From Parazoarcus communis (GTDB lineage Bacteria > Pseudomonadota > Gammaproteobacteria > Burkholderiales > Rhodocyclaceae): 64,000 nt of DNA. The stretch lies in the NCBI RefSeq assembly GCF_003111645.1, contig NZ_CP022187.1:4508082-4572081 (forward strand), in the 5' to 3' direction. Below the pieces are notes generated by a model. It worked only from the letters and a program-made list of their open reading frames with translations. It searched no databases and had not been told where the DNA came from. The translations under genes and the position numbers were made by a program. This document shows, piece after piece, positions 18,026 through 26,990 of the stretch. Each line of letters begins with the position of its first letter. Position 1 is the first letter of the stretch.

Positions 18026-18058
18026 AAACCCTCGTTGCGCGACGCGAAGAGGGTTTTT
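18026..18058 (+). promoter_or_regulatory. Hairpin with T-run in front of engB (attenuator-like)
   Basis: AAACCCTC (18026-18033) pairs with GAGGGTTT (18049-18056) around an inner GC-rich partial palindrome, followed by more T's (18054-18058). It stands about 30 bases before the engB ATG. It has the shape of a short intrinsic terminator in the engB leader, or it may stop antisense reads into the cytochrome promoter. Confidence 0.4.
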
Positions 18059-18090
18059 ACCCAGCCCAACGGCCTTTGAGCCCTTCTTCG

Positions 18091-18753
18091 ATGCCCATCT
18101 TCCGCAACGCACAATTCGAAATTTCGATCGCCAAGCCCTCGGGGCTTCCACCGCCCAACGGTTCGGAGATCGCTTTTGCCGGCCGCTCCAACGCTGGCAA
18201 ATCGAGTGCGATCAACACGCTCGCGGGTCATGTTCGTCTGGCCTACGTCTCCAAGACGCCCGGGCGGACGCAGCTGCTCAACTTTTTCCGTCTCAATTGC
18301 GGCGCCTGTCTGGTCGACCTGCCGGGCTATGGTTATGCCGCAGTTCCCGAGAAGATCCGCCGCGAGTGGGGCGGGCTGATCGAGACGTATCTGAAAGAGC
18401 GCGAGAATCTGATCGGACTGGTACTGATGATGGATTCGCGTCGTCCGATGACCGAGCTCGACCGCCAGATGATCGGCTGGTTCGCGCCGTCGGGCAGGCC
18501 GATTCATGTGTTGCTGACCAAGAGCGACAAGCTCTCGCGCGGTCCGGCCAATGCGACCCTGATCGCGGTGCGCAAGGAGCTCGCGGCCTATGGCCCGCAA
18601 GTGACCGCGCAGCTGTTCTCCAGTCTGAAGAAAACCGGTGTCGAGGAGTGCGAACGCATCGTCACCGGCTGGCTCGGGATGAACGAGCTGGCGCCGGACG
18701 CTGCGCTGCCCGCAGATGAAACGGCGGGTACAAAAACAAAAACCCCCGGCTAA
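18091..18753 (+). CDS. engB: Ribosome-biogenesis GTPase EngB (YihA/YsxC)
   Basis: Essential GTPase needed for 50S assembly and cell division. 220 residues from the ATG at 18091; the frame is open further upstream but the family N-terminus is 'MPIFRNAQFEISIAKP'. G motifs: G1 'GRSNAGKSS', G2 region 'TPGRTQLLNFF', G3 'DLPGYGYA', G4 'TKSD', G5 near 'FSSLKK'. The C-terminus is a short disordered tail ending TKTKTPG, encoded by the A-rich run that precedes the first hairpin of the hemB leader. Confidence 0.94.
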   Translation: MPIFRNAQFEISIAKPSGLPPPNGSEIAFAGRSNAGKSSAINTLAGHVRLAYVSKTPGRTQLLNFFRLNCGACLVDLPGYGYAAVPEKIRREWGGLIETYLKERENLIGLVLMMDSRRPMTELDRQMIGWFAPSGRPIHVLLTKSDKLSRGPANATLIAVRKELAAYGPQVTAQLFSSLKKTGVEECERIVTGWLGMNELAPDAALPADETAGTKTKTPG

Positions 18754-18850
18754 GGGGGAGGCCGGGGGTGAAAAGCCTCGATAGGGTCGAGGCCCCGCTC
18801 AGGGAGGTGAAGCGGGAGATGGTTCATCACCATCTGCGGTGTGAGATGGT
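18743..18850 (+). promoter_or_regulatory. Structured leader RNA upstream of hemB (candidate cis-regulator)
   Basis: Four stems in about 110 bases: CCCCCGGC/GCCGGGGG (18743-18768), GCCTCGA/TCGAGGC (18775-18793), CCCGCT/AGCGGG (18794-18816, loop carries AGGGAGGTGA), and AGATGGT/ACCATCT (18817-18835). The segment ACCATCT can pair equally well with a second AGATGGT at 18844-18850, so two folds exclude each other. The third loop exposes a near-perfect Shine-Dalgarno for a 14-codon ORF. I recall a betaproteobacterial candidate RNA named for hemB in Rfam-type surveys; whether this is that motif needs a covariance search. Confidence 0.55.
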
Positions 18851-18863
18851 CCCCCAGGCGTGA
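18819..18863 (+). CDS. Possible His-rich leader peptide in the hemB leader
   Basis: A 14-residue ORF reading MVHHHLRCEMVPQA, preceded by AGGGAGGTGA at good distance, by far the best ribosome site in the region. It starts inside the fourth hairpin and covers all three copies of the switching elements, so ribosome movement would decide which stem forms. Three consecutive histidines and one cysteine suggest sensitivity to charged tRNA-His or to metal, which is inference. No homologues are known to me. Confidence 0.35.
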   Translation: MVHHHLRCEMVPQA

Positions 18864-19964
<1,101 letters not shown>

Positions 19965-19983
19965 TCGTCCGCTGTCTGCGGGT

Positions 19984-20631
19984 TCAGCCGAGCAGGCTGC
20001 CCGCAGCGCGCCTCAGTTTGAGGATGGAACGGATCTTCACGTCAACATAGGCGGGGTGACGGCTGCCGCCACCCACGAGGACCGTGCGCATGCCCAGCTG
20101 GCGCGCGGTACGCAGATTGGCCGCGGTGTCTTCGACCATGATGCAGCGACGGGGGTCGAGGCGGTAACGGCGGATGATCTGCCGGTACGCAGCCATTCCG
20201 GGCTTGGGCTGCATGTTCAGCGATTCGATGGCGACCACGTCGTCGAATATGTTGCGGATGCCCATGATGCCGAGCACGTTCTCGGCATATCTGCGCGGGG
20301 CGTTCGAGAACACGATTTTCCGCCCCGGCAGTTTCTTCAGCATGCCTTTCAGGGCGCGGTCGAACACCATCATTTTGTGCAGGCGATCGAAGCTGTGGGT
20401 CTCGCTCAGGAAGTGGTGAGGGTCGGTCGCGTGATGGCGCATGAGCCCGAGCAGCGTTGCACCGTACTGATGCCAGTAACGGGTTCGCAGTGCGTTGGCC
20501 TCGTCCGCACTCAGCGCGAGGTGGCGCTCGAGATAGGCCGTCATGCTGCGGTTGATGTGCGGGAAGATGTGCGGGCTGGCGTTGTGCAGCGTGTTGTCGA
20601 GGTCGAACAGCCAGACTGGGGCGGAGGTCAT
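19984..20631 (-). CDS. HAD-family pyrimidine 5'-nucleotidase-like phosphatase
   Basis: 215 residues from the ATG at 20631. HAD motif I 'LFDLDNTLHN', motif II 'IVFSNAP', Lys motif 'NMQPKPGMAAYR' and motif IV 'IMVEDTAANLRTA' are all present. The pattern 'DLDNTLH...FPHINRSMTAYL' matches the SDT1/PPM pyrimidine nucleotidase branch. The frame is open 35 codons further upstream, but that would overlap the bioC stop; the chosen start leaves a 20-base gap. It closes the bioB-bioC transcript. In biotin-adjacent position it might act in cofactor or nucleotide housekeeping. Confidence 0.85.
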   Translation of the reverse strand: MTSAPVWLFDLDNTLHNASPHIFPHINRSMTAYLERHLALSADEANALRTRYWHQYGATLLGLMRHHATDPHHFLSETHSFDRLHKMMVFDRALKGMLKKLPGRKIVFSNAPRRYAENVLGIMGIRNIFDDVVAIESLNMQPKPGMAAYRQIIRRYRLDPRRCIMVEDTAANLRTARQLGMRTVLVGGGSRHPAYVDVKIRSILKLRRAAGSLLG

Positions 20632-20651
20632 CGGAGCATCGTCCTTGGTGA

Positions 20652-21575
20652 TCAGCTCGACGAACTGTCGGTCTGCCGCGGACGGAACTGGATCACAGCC
20701 CTGCCGTCCTCGGTGTTTTTTGCAGGGGCTTTCCATGCGTGCCCCTGAATGACCTCGAAGGTGGCCGGCAGGCGCCCTTCGGTACGGAGTTTTTCGTAGT
20801 GCGCCCGTGCAGCCGCCCAGCCGTCGCGGCCGCTGAGGCCGCGCGGGCGTGAGCTGGCAGCGTTGTTGCCGCCGCTGGCGCGCAGATCGCTGAGCAGGCC
20901 GTCGACATCGTTGTAGGTCAGGGTCAGCATCTCCATGTCCATGACCGGGTCTGAAAAACCGGCCTTGACCAGCACGTCACCGATGTCATGCATGTCGATG
21001 AAGCGGTGCACCCTTTCGCCGGCCTGATCGGGCAGCGCTTCGCGCAGCTCGCGCAGCGTGTCGGGGCCGAGACTGGAGAACATCAGCAGGCCACCCACTT
21101 CAAGCACCCGGTGCGCTTCCTGCAGCGCAGGCAGGGGGTCGTGCAGCCCCGGCAGCATCAGGTTGGACCACGCCAGCGAGACGCTCGCACGCGGCAGTGG
21201 AAGGGCGTTCGCGTCTGCCGCGACCACCGGTGTGCCATGCGGTGAAGAGCCGATCAGGCGCCCCAGCAGGCGCCGCGCCGTGCCGCTTTGCGGCGTGGTG
21301 CGGCGGCGGCATTGCTCAAGCATCGGGAGCGAGAAGTCGAGCCCGATGAGCGCGGCTTCGGGGAATCGCTCAGCAAGTCTCAGCAGGTCGCTGCCGGTCC
21401 CGCAGCCAAGGTCGACGATGCGCTTGGGCGAGATCCGGATGTAGTCGAGGCGCTCGTCCATGCGTCGGGAAATCTCGCGTGCGAGAACGTCGGCGCTGTC
21501 ATAGCGTGCAGCCGCGCGGTCGAAGCGCTGCCTGAGCAGTCTACGGTCGAGCTGGAAGTCTTGATCCTGCGCCAC
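20652..21575 (-). CDS. bioC: Malonyl-ACP O-methyltransferase
   Basis: SAM methyltransferase that methylates malonyl-ACP to start the pimeloyl chain of biotin. 307 residues. The N-terminal 'RQRFDRAAARYDSADVLARE' is typical of BioC, followed by SAM motif I 'IVDLGCGTGSDLLRLAE', motif 'ADANALPLP' and 'SNLMLPGLHDPLPALQEAHRVLEVGGLLMFSSLG'. It begins seven bases after the bioB stop, which supports the biotin assignment. A central Arg/Ser-rich stretch (residues 95-110) looks like a loop insertion. Confidence 0.88.
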   Translation of the reverse strand: MAQDQDFQLDRRLLRQRFDRAAARYDSADVLAREISRRMDERLDYIRISPKRIVDLGCGTGSDLLRLAERFPEAALIGLDFSLPMLEQCRRRTTPQSGTARRLLGRLIGSSPHGTPVVAADANALPLPRASVSLAWSNLMLPGLHDPLPALQEAHRVLEVGGLLMFSSLGPDTLRELREALPDQAGERVHRFIDMHDIGDVLVKAGFSDPVMDMEMLTLTYNDVDGLLSDLRASGGNNAASSRPRGLSGRDGWAAARAHYEKLRTEGRLPATFEVIQGHAWKAPAKNTEDGRAVIQFRPRQTDSSSS

Positions 21576-21582
21576 TGGTGCT

Positions 21583-22572
21583 TCAGATCGCCTGCAGACC
21601 GAGGCGAACGAAGAGCTGTTCGTCGTGATCGGCGCCGGGGTTGTCGGTGGTCAGCAGGCGTTCGCCATAGAAGATCGAGTTGGCTCCAGCCATGAAGCAC
21701 AGGGCCTGAAGCTCGTCGTTCATTTCCTGGCGGCCAGCAGACAGGCGCACGAAGCTGGTGGGCATGGTAATGCGTGCGGCGGCGACAGTGCGGACGAACT
21801 CGAAGGGGTCGAGCTTGCTGCCATCGGCCAGCGGGGTGCCCGGAATCTGCACGAGATTGTTGATGGGGACCGACTCCGGCGGCGGATTCATGTTTGCCAG
21901 CTGGGCAATCAGTCCTGCGCGACCGGTCTGTGTCTCTCCGAGGCCGATGATGCCGCCGGAGCAAACATTGATGCCCGCGCCGCGTACCTTGTCGAGGGTG
22001 TCGAGCCGGTCCTGAAGCGTGTGGGTGGTGATGACCTCGGCGTAGAACTCGGGTGCGGTGTCCACGTTGTGGTTGTAGTAGTCGAGCCCGGCCTCCGCGA
22101 GTTGCGCTGCCTGGCCCTCGCCGAGCATGCCCAGGGTGACGCAGGTTTCGAGCCCGAGCTTTTTCACCTCGCGCACCATTTCCAGCACCGGGACAAGATC
22201 CTTGTCCTTGGGGCCGCGCCAGGCTGCGCCCATGCAGAAACGCGAGGAGCCCTTGGCTTTTGCCGCGCGGGCATGTTCGAGCACCTCCTCGACCGGCATC
22301 AGGCGTTCGCGTTCGAGACCGGTGTCGTAGCGGGCGGACTGCGAACAGTATCCACAGTCTTCGGAGCAGCCGCCGGTCTTGATCGACAGCAGGGTGGAAC
22401 GCTGAACCTGTCCCGCGGTAAAGTGTTCGCGGTGGACCTGTTGCGCACGGTACATGAGGTCCATGAACGGCATGTCGAACAGCGACTGCACGTCGGCAAC
22501 GCTCCATCTCGCGTCAGAGGGCAGGGCTGGAGCAGGCTTGCGGGCGAACTGGATGGTCGATGTACTTGTCAT
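21583..22572 (-). CDS. bioB: Biotin synthase
   Basis: Radical-SAM enzyme converting dethiobiotin to biotin. 329 residues from the ATG at 22572; the start lies head-to-head with comF. The [4Fe-4S] motif is '[11 protein letters not shown]'; other conserved parts are '[11 protein letters not shown]', '[12 protein letters not shown]', '[10 protein letters not shown]', '[10 protein letters not shown]' and '[17 protein letters not shown]'. A TTGACA hexamer on minus (22632-22637) about 60 bases upstream may be the -35, though the -10 is poor. Expressed with bioC and a HAD phosphatase. Confidence 0.97.
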   Translation of the reverse strand: MTSTSTIQFARKPAPALPSDARWSVADVQSLFDMPFMDLMYRAQQVHREHFTAGQVQRSTLLSIKTGGCSEDCGYCSQSARYDTGLERERLMPVEEVLEHARAAKAKGSSRFCMGAAWRGPKDKDLVPVLEMVREVKKLGLETCVTLGMLGEGQAAQLAEAGLDYYNHNVDTAPEFYAEVITTHTLQDRLDTLDKVRGAGINVCSGGIIGLGETQTGRAGLIAQLANMNPPPESVPINNLVQIPGTPLADGSKLDPFEFVRTVAAARITMPTSFVRLSAGRQEMNDELQALCFMAGANSIFYGERLLTTDNPGADHDEQLFVRLGLQAI

Positions 22573-23335
22573 GCTTCTTGGTCCACGCTGTAATCCGGTA
22601 ACCCGGCATCTTCGTTCACGGCGCGAAAACTTGTCAAATACCCATCGAAGTCTGCAGCAACTTCTCAACCATGTGCTCGATGTGGTGATGCCGCAGGATT
22701 GTTACCTGTGCGGTGCGCGTTCGGACGGGCAGCCCGTGTGCCCCGAGTGCCATGCGGGGCTGCCGTTTCATCGCGCGGCGTCGTGTCCGGTGTGTGCGCT
22801 GCCGACGACGGAGGGCGAGGTGTGCGGTCATTGCCTGCGCACGCCTCCCGCGTTCGACGCCACGCGTGTGGCCTTCGACTATGTGTTTCCCCTCGATGTG
22901 CTGGTGCAGGCGCTGAAGTACCGGCACAAGCTCGCGCTGGCGGGCTACTTTGCCGACGCACTCGGGCTGCCCCGGGAGGTTGATCTGATCGTGCCGATGC
23001 CACTGCATCCCATGCGTCTTTCCGAGCGCGGCTTCAATCAGGCGGTAGAGATCGCGCGCCCGCTGGCAGGCGCCACAGGGTTGCCGATGGCTCTCGCCGG
23101 TCTGGCGCGAGTGCGCAACACGCCGGCTCAGGCGAGTCTCGGCCGTGCCGAAAGGGCCGCCAACATGCGGGGGGCCTTCGAGTGCTCCCTGCGCCTCGAC
23201 GGGAAGGCCGTGGTGGTGGTCGATGACGTCATGACCACCGGCGCATCGCTGGATGAGGTCGCGAGATGCCTCAAGGCCTGTGGCGCGGTACGGGTCGAAA
23301 ACCTGGTGGTCGCCCGCACACCGGCACCGCTCTGA
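22571..23335 (+). CDS. comF: ComF-family amidophosphoribosyltransferase-like protein
   Basis: 254 residues if started at the ATG 22571, which overlaps the bioB start codon on the other strand; a TTG at 22631 would give a more usual 234. An N-terminal zinc-ribbon type region has four CxxC pairs ('CYLC', 'CPEC', 'CPVC', 'CGHC'). The C-terminal PRTase-fold half ends in the PRPP loop '[17 protein letters not shown]'. The family is needed for DNA uptake in some naturally competent bacteria, but it is present in many others and its role here is unproven. Followed 35 bases later by trmL. Confidence 0.9.
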   Translation: MLLGPRCNPVTRHLRSRRENLSNTHRSLQQLLNHVLDVVMPQDCYLCGARSDGQPVCPECHAGLPFHRAASCPVCALPTTEGEVCGHCLRTPPAFDATRVAFDYVFPLDVLVQALKYRHKLALAGYFADALGLPREVDLIVPMPLHPMRLSERGFNQAVEIARPLAGATGLPMALAGLARVRNTPAQASLGRAERAANMRGAFECSLRLDGKAVVVVDDVMTTGASLDEVARCLKACGAVRVENLVVARTPAPL

Positions 23336-23370
23336 GCTAGAGTGCGCGCTTTGCCACTTCTTACCGAGCA

Positions 23371-23835
23371 ATGTTCGACATCGTCCTGTTCGAGCCCGAG
23401 ATCCCTCCGAATACGGGCAATATCATCCGCCTCGCCGCAAACACGGGCGCCAGGTTGCATCTGGTCGAGCCGCTGGGCTTCGATCTGAGCGACAAGCAGC
23501 TTGCGCGTGCGGGGCTGGATTACCACGATCTCGCGCATGTCACGGTTCATCCGGACTGGGATTCATGCACGGCGACCTTTGCCGGGCGGCGGATCTTTGC
23601 GCTGAGCACACGCGGAACGGTGCGGCACGATCACATCGGGTATGCGCCGGGAGATGTGCTTGTGTTCGGGCCGGAAAGTCGCGGCCTGCCCGAGCAGGTG
23701 CTGCATTCCGTGCCGGCGGGGCAGCGCTTGCGAATTCCGATGCGTCCGGCAAACCGGAGCATCAACCTGTCGAACGCGGTGGCGGTGGTGGTCTACGAAG
23801 GGTGGCGCCAGCTCGGCTTCGAGGGCGCAGTCTGA
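23371..23835 (+). CDS. trmL: tRNA (cytidine(34)-2'-O)-methyltransferase
   Basis: SPOUT methyltransferase that 2'-O-methylates the wobble base of tRNA-Leu. 154 residues, single-domain family length. Seen: 'FEPEIPPNTGNIIRLAANTG' (whole conserved N-terminus), 'LVEPLGF', 'FGPESRGLPEQVL' and 'NLSNAVAVVVYEGWRQLGF', the knotted SAM site. Stands 35 bases downstream of comF and converges on gpsA. Confidence 0.95.
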   Translation: MFDIVLFEPEIPPNTGNIIRLAANTGARLHLVEPLGFDLSDKQLARAGLDYHDLAHVTVHPDWDSCTATFAGRRIFALSTRGTVRHDHIGYAPGDVLVFGPESRGLPEQVLHSVPAGQRLRIPMRPANRSINLSNAVAVVVYEGWRQLGFEGAV

Positions 23836-23880
23836 GCGCTGCAGCGCACGGCGCGCACCAGGTGCCCGCCGTTGCCGGGC

Positions 23881-24864
23881 CTATTCGTGCTTTGGATCGC
23901 GGGCGAGGAGTTGTTCGACCACTTCGCGCGCCACATGGCCCTCGTGCAGGAGGGCGTTTACGGCCGAGCAGATGGGCATGTCAACGCCGACGCGTTCTGC
24001 CATGGCCGTCACTTCGCGCGCGGTGGACACCCCTTCTGCGACGTGGCCCAGATCGCGCAGAATGTCATCCAGCGTCTTTCCTTCGGCCAGCGCAAGGCCA
24101 ACCCGGCGATTGCGTGAGAGGTCGCCGGTACATGTGAGAATGAGGTCACCCATGCCGGCAAGCCCCATCAGGGTTTCCGGTTTGCCACCAAGCGCTTCGG
24201 CGAGGCGTGCGATCTCTGCGAGGCCGCGGGTAATCAGGGCTGCCCGTGCATTCAGGCCGAAACCCATGCCGTCGGATACACCGGACGCAATGGCCATAAC
24301 GTTCTTGATGGCGCCGCCGATCTCGCAGCCAATGACGTCGGTGTTGGCGTAAAGGCGCAGCAGGGGTTGATGAAGGCTATTCACCCAGTGGCTGGCAAAT
24401 TCCGGGTCGGCAGAGGCGATGGTGACTGCTGCAGGCAGTCCGCGTGCAACCTCGGCGGCGAAGCTTGGGCCGGTCAGTACGCCGCAGGGCGCATCGGCCC
24501 CGAGCTCTTCGAATACGATTTCGTGCGGGAGCCTGGCGCTGCCCGCTTCCAGCCCCTTGCATGCCCAGATCAGCGGCGTGTCGGGCTTGAGGCGGTGCAG
24601 GGCGCGCGTGGTGCTGCGCAGGCCTGACAACGGGGTGACGACCAGGTGCAGGTCCGCACTGCGTGCCGCCGCGTCGAAATCGCTCGTCAACTGCAATTCC
24701 GGATGAAGCGGAAGTCCGGGCAGATAGCGGCGGTTTTCGCGCTCCGTCCGCAGGGCTTCGATATGGGCAGCGTCGCGCGCCCACAGGGTGACCTGATGGG
24801 TGTCTGCAAAGGCTTGCGCGAGTGCCGTTCCCCAGGCTCCGGCGCCGAATACCGAAATTTGCAT
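23881..24864 (-). CDS. gpsA: NAD(P)H-dependent glycerol-3-phosphate dehydrogenase
   Basis: Reduces dihydroxyacetone phosphate to sn-glycerol-3-phosphate for phospholipids. 327 residues from the ATG at 24864; a TTG three codons upstream would overlap the preceding stop. Rossmann motif '[15 protein letters not shown]', '[10 protein letters not shown]', catalytic-lysine segment 'WACKGLEAG', second conserved Lys in '[17 protein letters not shown]' and '[17 protein letters not shown]'. Last gene of the ArsR-rhodanese-grxC-secB-SH3-gpsA series; secB-gpsA linkage is common in proteobacteria. Confidence 0.96.
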   Translation of the reverse strand: MQISVFGAGAWGTALAQAFADTHQVTLWARDAAHIEALRTERENRRYLPGLPLHPELQLTSDFDAAARSADLHLVVTPLSGLRSTTRALHRLKPDTPLIWACKGLEAGSARLPHEIVFEELGADAPCGVLTGPSFAAEVARGLPAAVTIASADPEFASHWVNSLHQPLLRLYANTDVIGCEIGGAIKNVMAIASGVSDGMGFGLNARAALITRGLAEIARLAEALGGKPETLMGLAGMGDLILTCTGDLSRNRRVGLALAEGKTLDDILRDLGHVAEGVSTAREVTAMAERVGVDMPICSAVNALLHEGHVAREVVEQLLARDPKHE

Positions 24865-24869
24865 CTGAT

Positions 24870-25316
24870 TCAAAGCCCCCAGACTTCGTTTACACGGAGG
24901 TATCCGCTGGCGCCGTCCGCATGGCGCACCTTGATCCAGCCGGCGACAGGGGCTTCGGTGAGTTCAAGGACTGCATCCCTGACGGTGATGAAGGCCGCGG
25001 GGGCTGTGTCATTGGCTTGCTGACGAACGGATGTCTGCGCCACGTTCACGATGACGGTCCGTTTGTCGGCAAGCGCGCGGCGATCTATCCACGACAGACC
25101 GCCCGCCGGATCGCGCACCTTGACCCACTTGTCGAGCGACACGACCATTTCGACCGGCGTGCCGGCAAGAATGATCGCGAGTTTCCTGCCCTTGTCCGAC
25201 GGCGTGTCGTACAGAATCGACGGTGCTGCGACCGAACGGAACTCGATGGCGAGGCTGGCGGAACTCGCCAGCGTCAGGGCAAGGGCGAGCGCGAGTTTGA
25301 GGGGGCGGGAGCGCAT
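24870..25316 (-). CDS. Secreted SH3-domain protein
   Basis: 148 residues from the ATG at 25316. A signal peptide ('[16 protein letters not shown]', cleavage before IEF) leads to two bacterial SH3-like repeats, each with the '[19 protein letters not shown]' type strand pattern (first near residues 30-85, second near 95-148, '[17 protein letters not shown]'). Such proteins bind peptidoglycan or peptides in the periplasm. It starts 10 bases after secB and ends next to gpsA. No catalytic site. Confidence 0.85.
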   Translation of the reverse strand: MRSRPLKLALALALTLASSASLAIEFRSVAAPSILYDTPSDKGRKLAIILAGTPVEMVVSLDKWVKVRDPAGGLSWIDRRALADKRTVIVNVAQTSVRQQANDTAPAAFITVRDAVLELTEAPVAGWIKVRHADGASGYLRVNEVWGL

Positions 25317-25326
25317 TTGCGACGAC

Positions 25327-25785
25327 TTACTGAACCGGCACTTCGCCAGCCGGAGCCTGTTGCTGCTGACGGGACTGGTACAGTGCTTCGAAGTTGACCG
25401 GTGCCAGCAGCACGGGCTGGAAGCCTGCACGGGTGACCGCGTCGGAGACGGCTTCGCGGGCGTACGGGAAGAGGATGTTCGGGCAGCCGATCATCATGAC
25501 GGGCTCGAGATCGCCTTCCGGGATATTGCGGATCTGGAATACGCCGGCCTGAGCAACCTCGACGAGGAATACCGAACGGTCTTCACCGATCTTTGCCGCA
25601 ACGGTCACGGTCAGAACGACTTCGTACAGCCCTTCGTCGACTGCATTGCCATCGGTGCGAAGTTGAACGTTGATCTGGGGCGTGTCGCGCTCAAGGAAGA
25701 TCTGCGGTGCGTTGGGCACCTCGAGGGAGAGGTCCTTGACGTAGACTTTTTCGATGGAGAAGACGGGTTGCGCGTTTTCGGTCAT
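25327..25785 (-). CDS. secB: Protein-export chaperone SecB
   Basis: Holds preproteins unfolded and delivers them to SecA. 152 residues. Conserved strands 'VFSIEKVYVKDLSLEVPNAP', 'VVLTVTVAAK', 'FLVEVAQAGVFQI' and the 'CPNILFPYAREAVSDAVTRAGF' block with 'PPVNF'-like 'LAPVNFEALY' near the end. The Gln-rich tail (RQQQQAPAG) is disordered. It lies 33 bases downstream of grxC in the same transcript. Confidence 0.97.
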   Translation of the reverse strand: MTENAQPVFSIEKVYVKDLSLEVPNAPQIFLERDTPQINVQLRTDGNAVDEGLYEVVLTVTVAAKIGEDRSVFLVEVAQAGVFQIRNIPEGDLEPVMMIGCPNILFPYAREAVSDAVTRAGFQPVLLAPVNFEALYQSRQQQQAPAGEVPVQ

Positions 25786-25818
25786 GTAAGTTGCCTGATT
25801 CGGTTGGAATTTAATGGG

Positions 25819-26088
25819 TCAGCTTGTGCTGCCATCGAGCATGGATACCAGCGATCCCGCCTGATCCAGCGCGTAGAGATCGTCACAGCCGCCGACATGG
25901 TAGTCGCCAATGAAGATTTGCGGAACCGTGCGTCGCCCGGTGATCTGCATCATCTCGGCACGTTTGGCAGGGTCGCCATCCACGTTGAACCTGATCATGT
26001 CGGTCACGCCGCGTGCGAGCAGCAACTGTTCGGCGCGGGCGCAGAAGGGGCAATAGCTGCTTGTATAGATGCGGACTTCGGGCTGCAT
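25819..26088 (-). CDS. grxC: Glutaredoxin 3
   Basis: Glutathione-dependent thiol oxidoreductase. 89 residues from the ATG at 26088; GAGGAA stands six bases before it, better than the GTG two codons upstream that overlaps the rhodanese stop. Active site 'CPFC', glutathione-binding 'TVPQIFIG' and 'GGCDDLYALD' are present. Its place between a rhodanese and secB is common in proteobacteria and suggests shared control of thiol chemistry. Confidence 0.96.
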   Translation of the reverse strand: MQPEVRIYTSSYCPFCARAEQLLLARGVTDMIRFNVDGDPAKRAEMMQITGRRTVPQIFIGDYHVGGCDDLYALDQAGSLVSMLDGSTS

Positions 26089-26090
26089 GC

Positions 26091-26507
26091 TCACTTCCTC
26101 TTCTTGCTCACGGGCTGCCCGGCCTTATCCCATTCGATGAGGCCGCCGCGCAGGTTGTACAGTTTTTCGAAGCCGGCCTTTTTCAGCGTCGCCAGCGCCG
26201 AGCCCGAGCGTGCGCCGGTGGCGCAGCACAGGATGATCGGACGGCTCTTGAACTTGTCGAGTTCGGATGCACGACGGGCAATTTCAGCCATGGGGAGGTG
26301 ACGTGCATTGGGGATATGTCCCTTGCCGTACTCGCCCTGATCGCGAACGTCCACGACGATGGCGTCTTCGCGGTTGATCAGCATCGTGGCTTCGGTCGGG
26401 CTGACCAGGGTCTTGTTGCCCTGGTTACGAACGAAGTCGAACAGTAGCCAGCCGCCCGAGACGGCTGCAAGTGCGGCCCAGGCCAGGTTTTGTTGCAGGA
26501 ATTCCAC
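26091..26507 (-). CDS. Membrane-anchored rhodanese-domain protein
   Basis: 138 residues. A single N-terminal hydrophobic segment (residues 8-24) anchors a cytoplasmic rhodanese domain. The active-site loop is 'LCCATGARSGSAL' with the catalytic cysteine in the CATGxRS pattern; 'VVDVRDQGEYGKGHIPNARHLP' is the CDC25-type entry motif. It transfers sulfane sulfur or acts as a thiol sensor. It begins 21 bases after the ArsR-type regulator and its stop overlaps the possible GTG start of grxC. Confidence 0.92.
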   Translation of the reverse strand: MEFLQQNLAWAALAAVSGGWLLFDFVRNQGNKTLVSPTEATMLINREDAIVVDVRDQGEYGKGHIPNARHLPMAEIARRASELDKFKSRPIILCCATGARSGSALATLKKAGFEKLYNLRGGLIEWDKAGQPVSKKRK

Positions 26508-26528
26508 GAAATCGTTGCTCCGGAGTTG

Positions 26529-26864
26529 TTACTTGTTGGATTGCGTGGGGGCGACGCCACAGAAGACTTCGCGCATGAGCACGATCAACTGCAGCGTGCG
26601 CTGGTCGCCCACGCGGTAATAGACGCGATTGGCGTCCTTGCGGGTTTGCAGGACACCCTTGTCGCGCAGGATGGCGAGGTGCTGCGAAATGTTGCTCTGG
26701 GAAGTGCCCACGGCCTCGACGATGTCCTGTACGCACACCTCTTCGCTGCCGAGGATGCACAGAATCTTGAGCCGCAACGGATGCGCGATCGCTTTCAGCG
26801 CCCGGGCAGCCGTTTCGATGTGTTCATGCTTGTCGATCAGCTCGAAGATGTCTTGATTAATCAC
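26529..26864 (-). CDS. ArsR/SmtB-family transcriptional regulator, possibly thiol-responsive
   Basis: 111 residues, GTG start, weak ribosome site. Winged helix with recognition segment 'TSQSNISQHLAILRDKGVL' and wing 'RVYYRV'. The metal motif ELCVC of ArsR is not present; instead cysteines lie at 36, 44 ('EEVCVQD') and 102 ('REVFC'). One Cys in the second helix region and one in the last helix is the arrangement in SqrR/BigR/YgaV sulfane-sulfur sensors. With a rhodanese and a glutaredoxin next in the transcript, sulfur or redox sensing is a reasonable guess. Divergent from gpmA across an AT-rich promoter region. Confidence 0.88.
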   Translation of the reverse strand: MINQDIFELIDKHEHIETAARALKAIAHPLRLKILCILGSEEVCVQDIVEAVGTSQSNISQHLAILRDKGVLQTRKDANRVYYRVGDQRTLQLIVLMREVFCGVAPTQSNK

Positions 26865-26990
26865 TTGAGGGCCGGATGGGCAAAACCAATAGTATAAAAT
26901 AACGCGTTGTTGTCTAGCGCGCCATCTCTGTGTCGTGCCAGCAGTGTATCTGTATTGCAGTTTTCAACCCTTACCGGACACCGACTTTCT
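26865..26990. promoter_or_regulatory. Divergent promoter region of arsR-type operon and gpmA
   Basis: 126 bases between the two start codons. The only AT-rich stretch, around 26886-26902 (AATAGTATAAAATAACG), holds -10-like boxes on both strands (TATAAA on plus, TATACT on minus). No clear -35 or operator palindrome was found. Confidence 0.4.
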
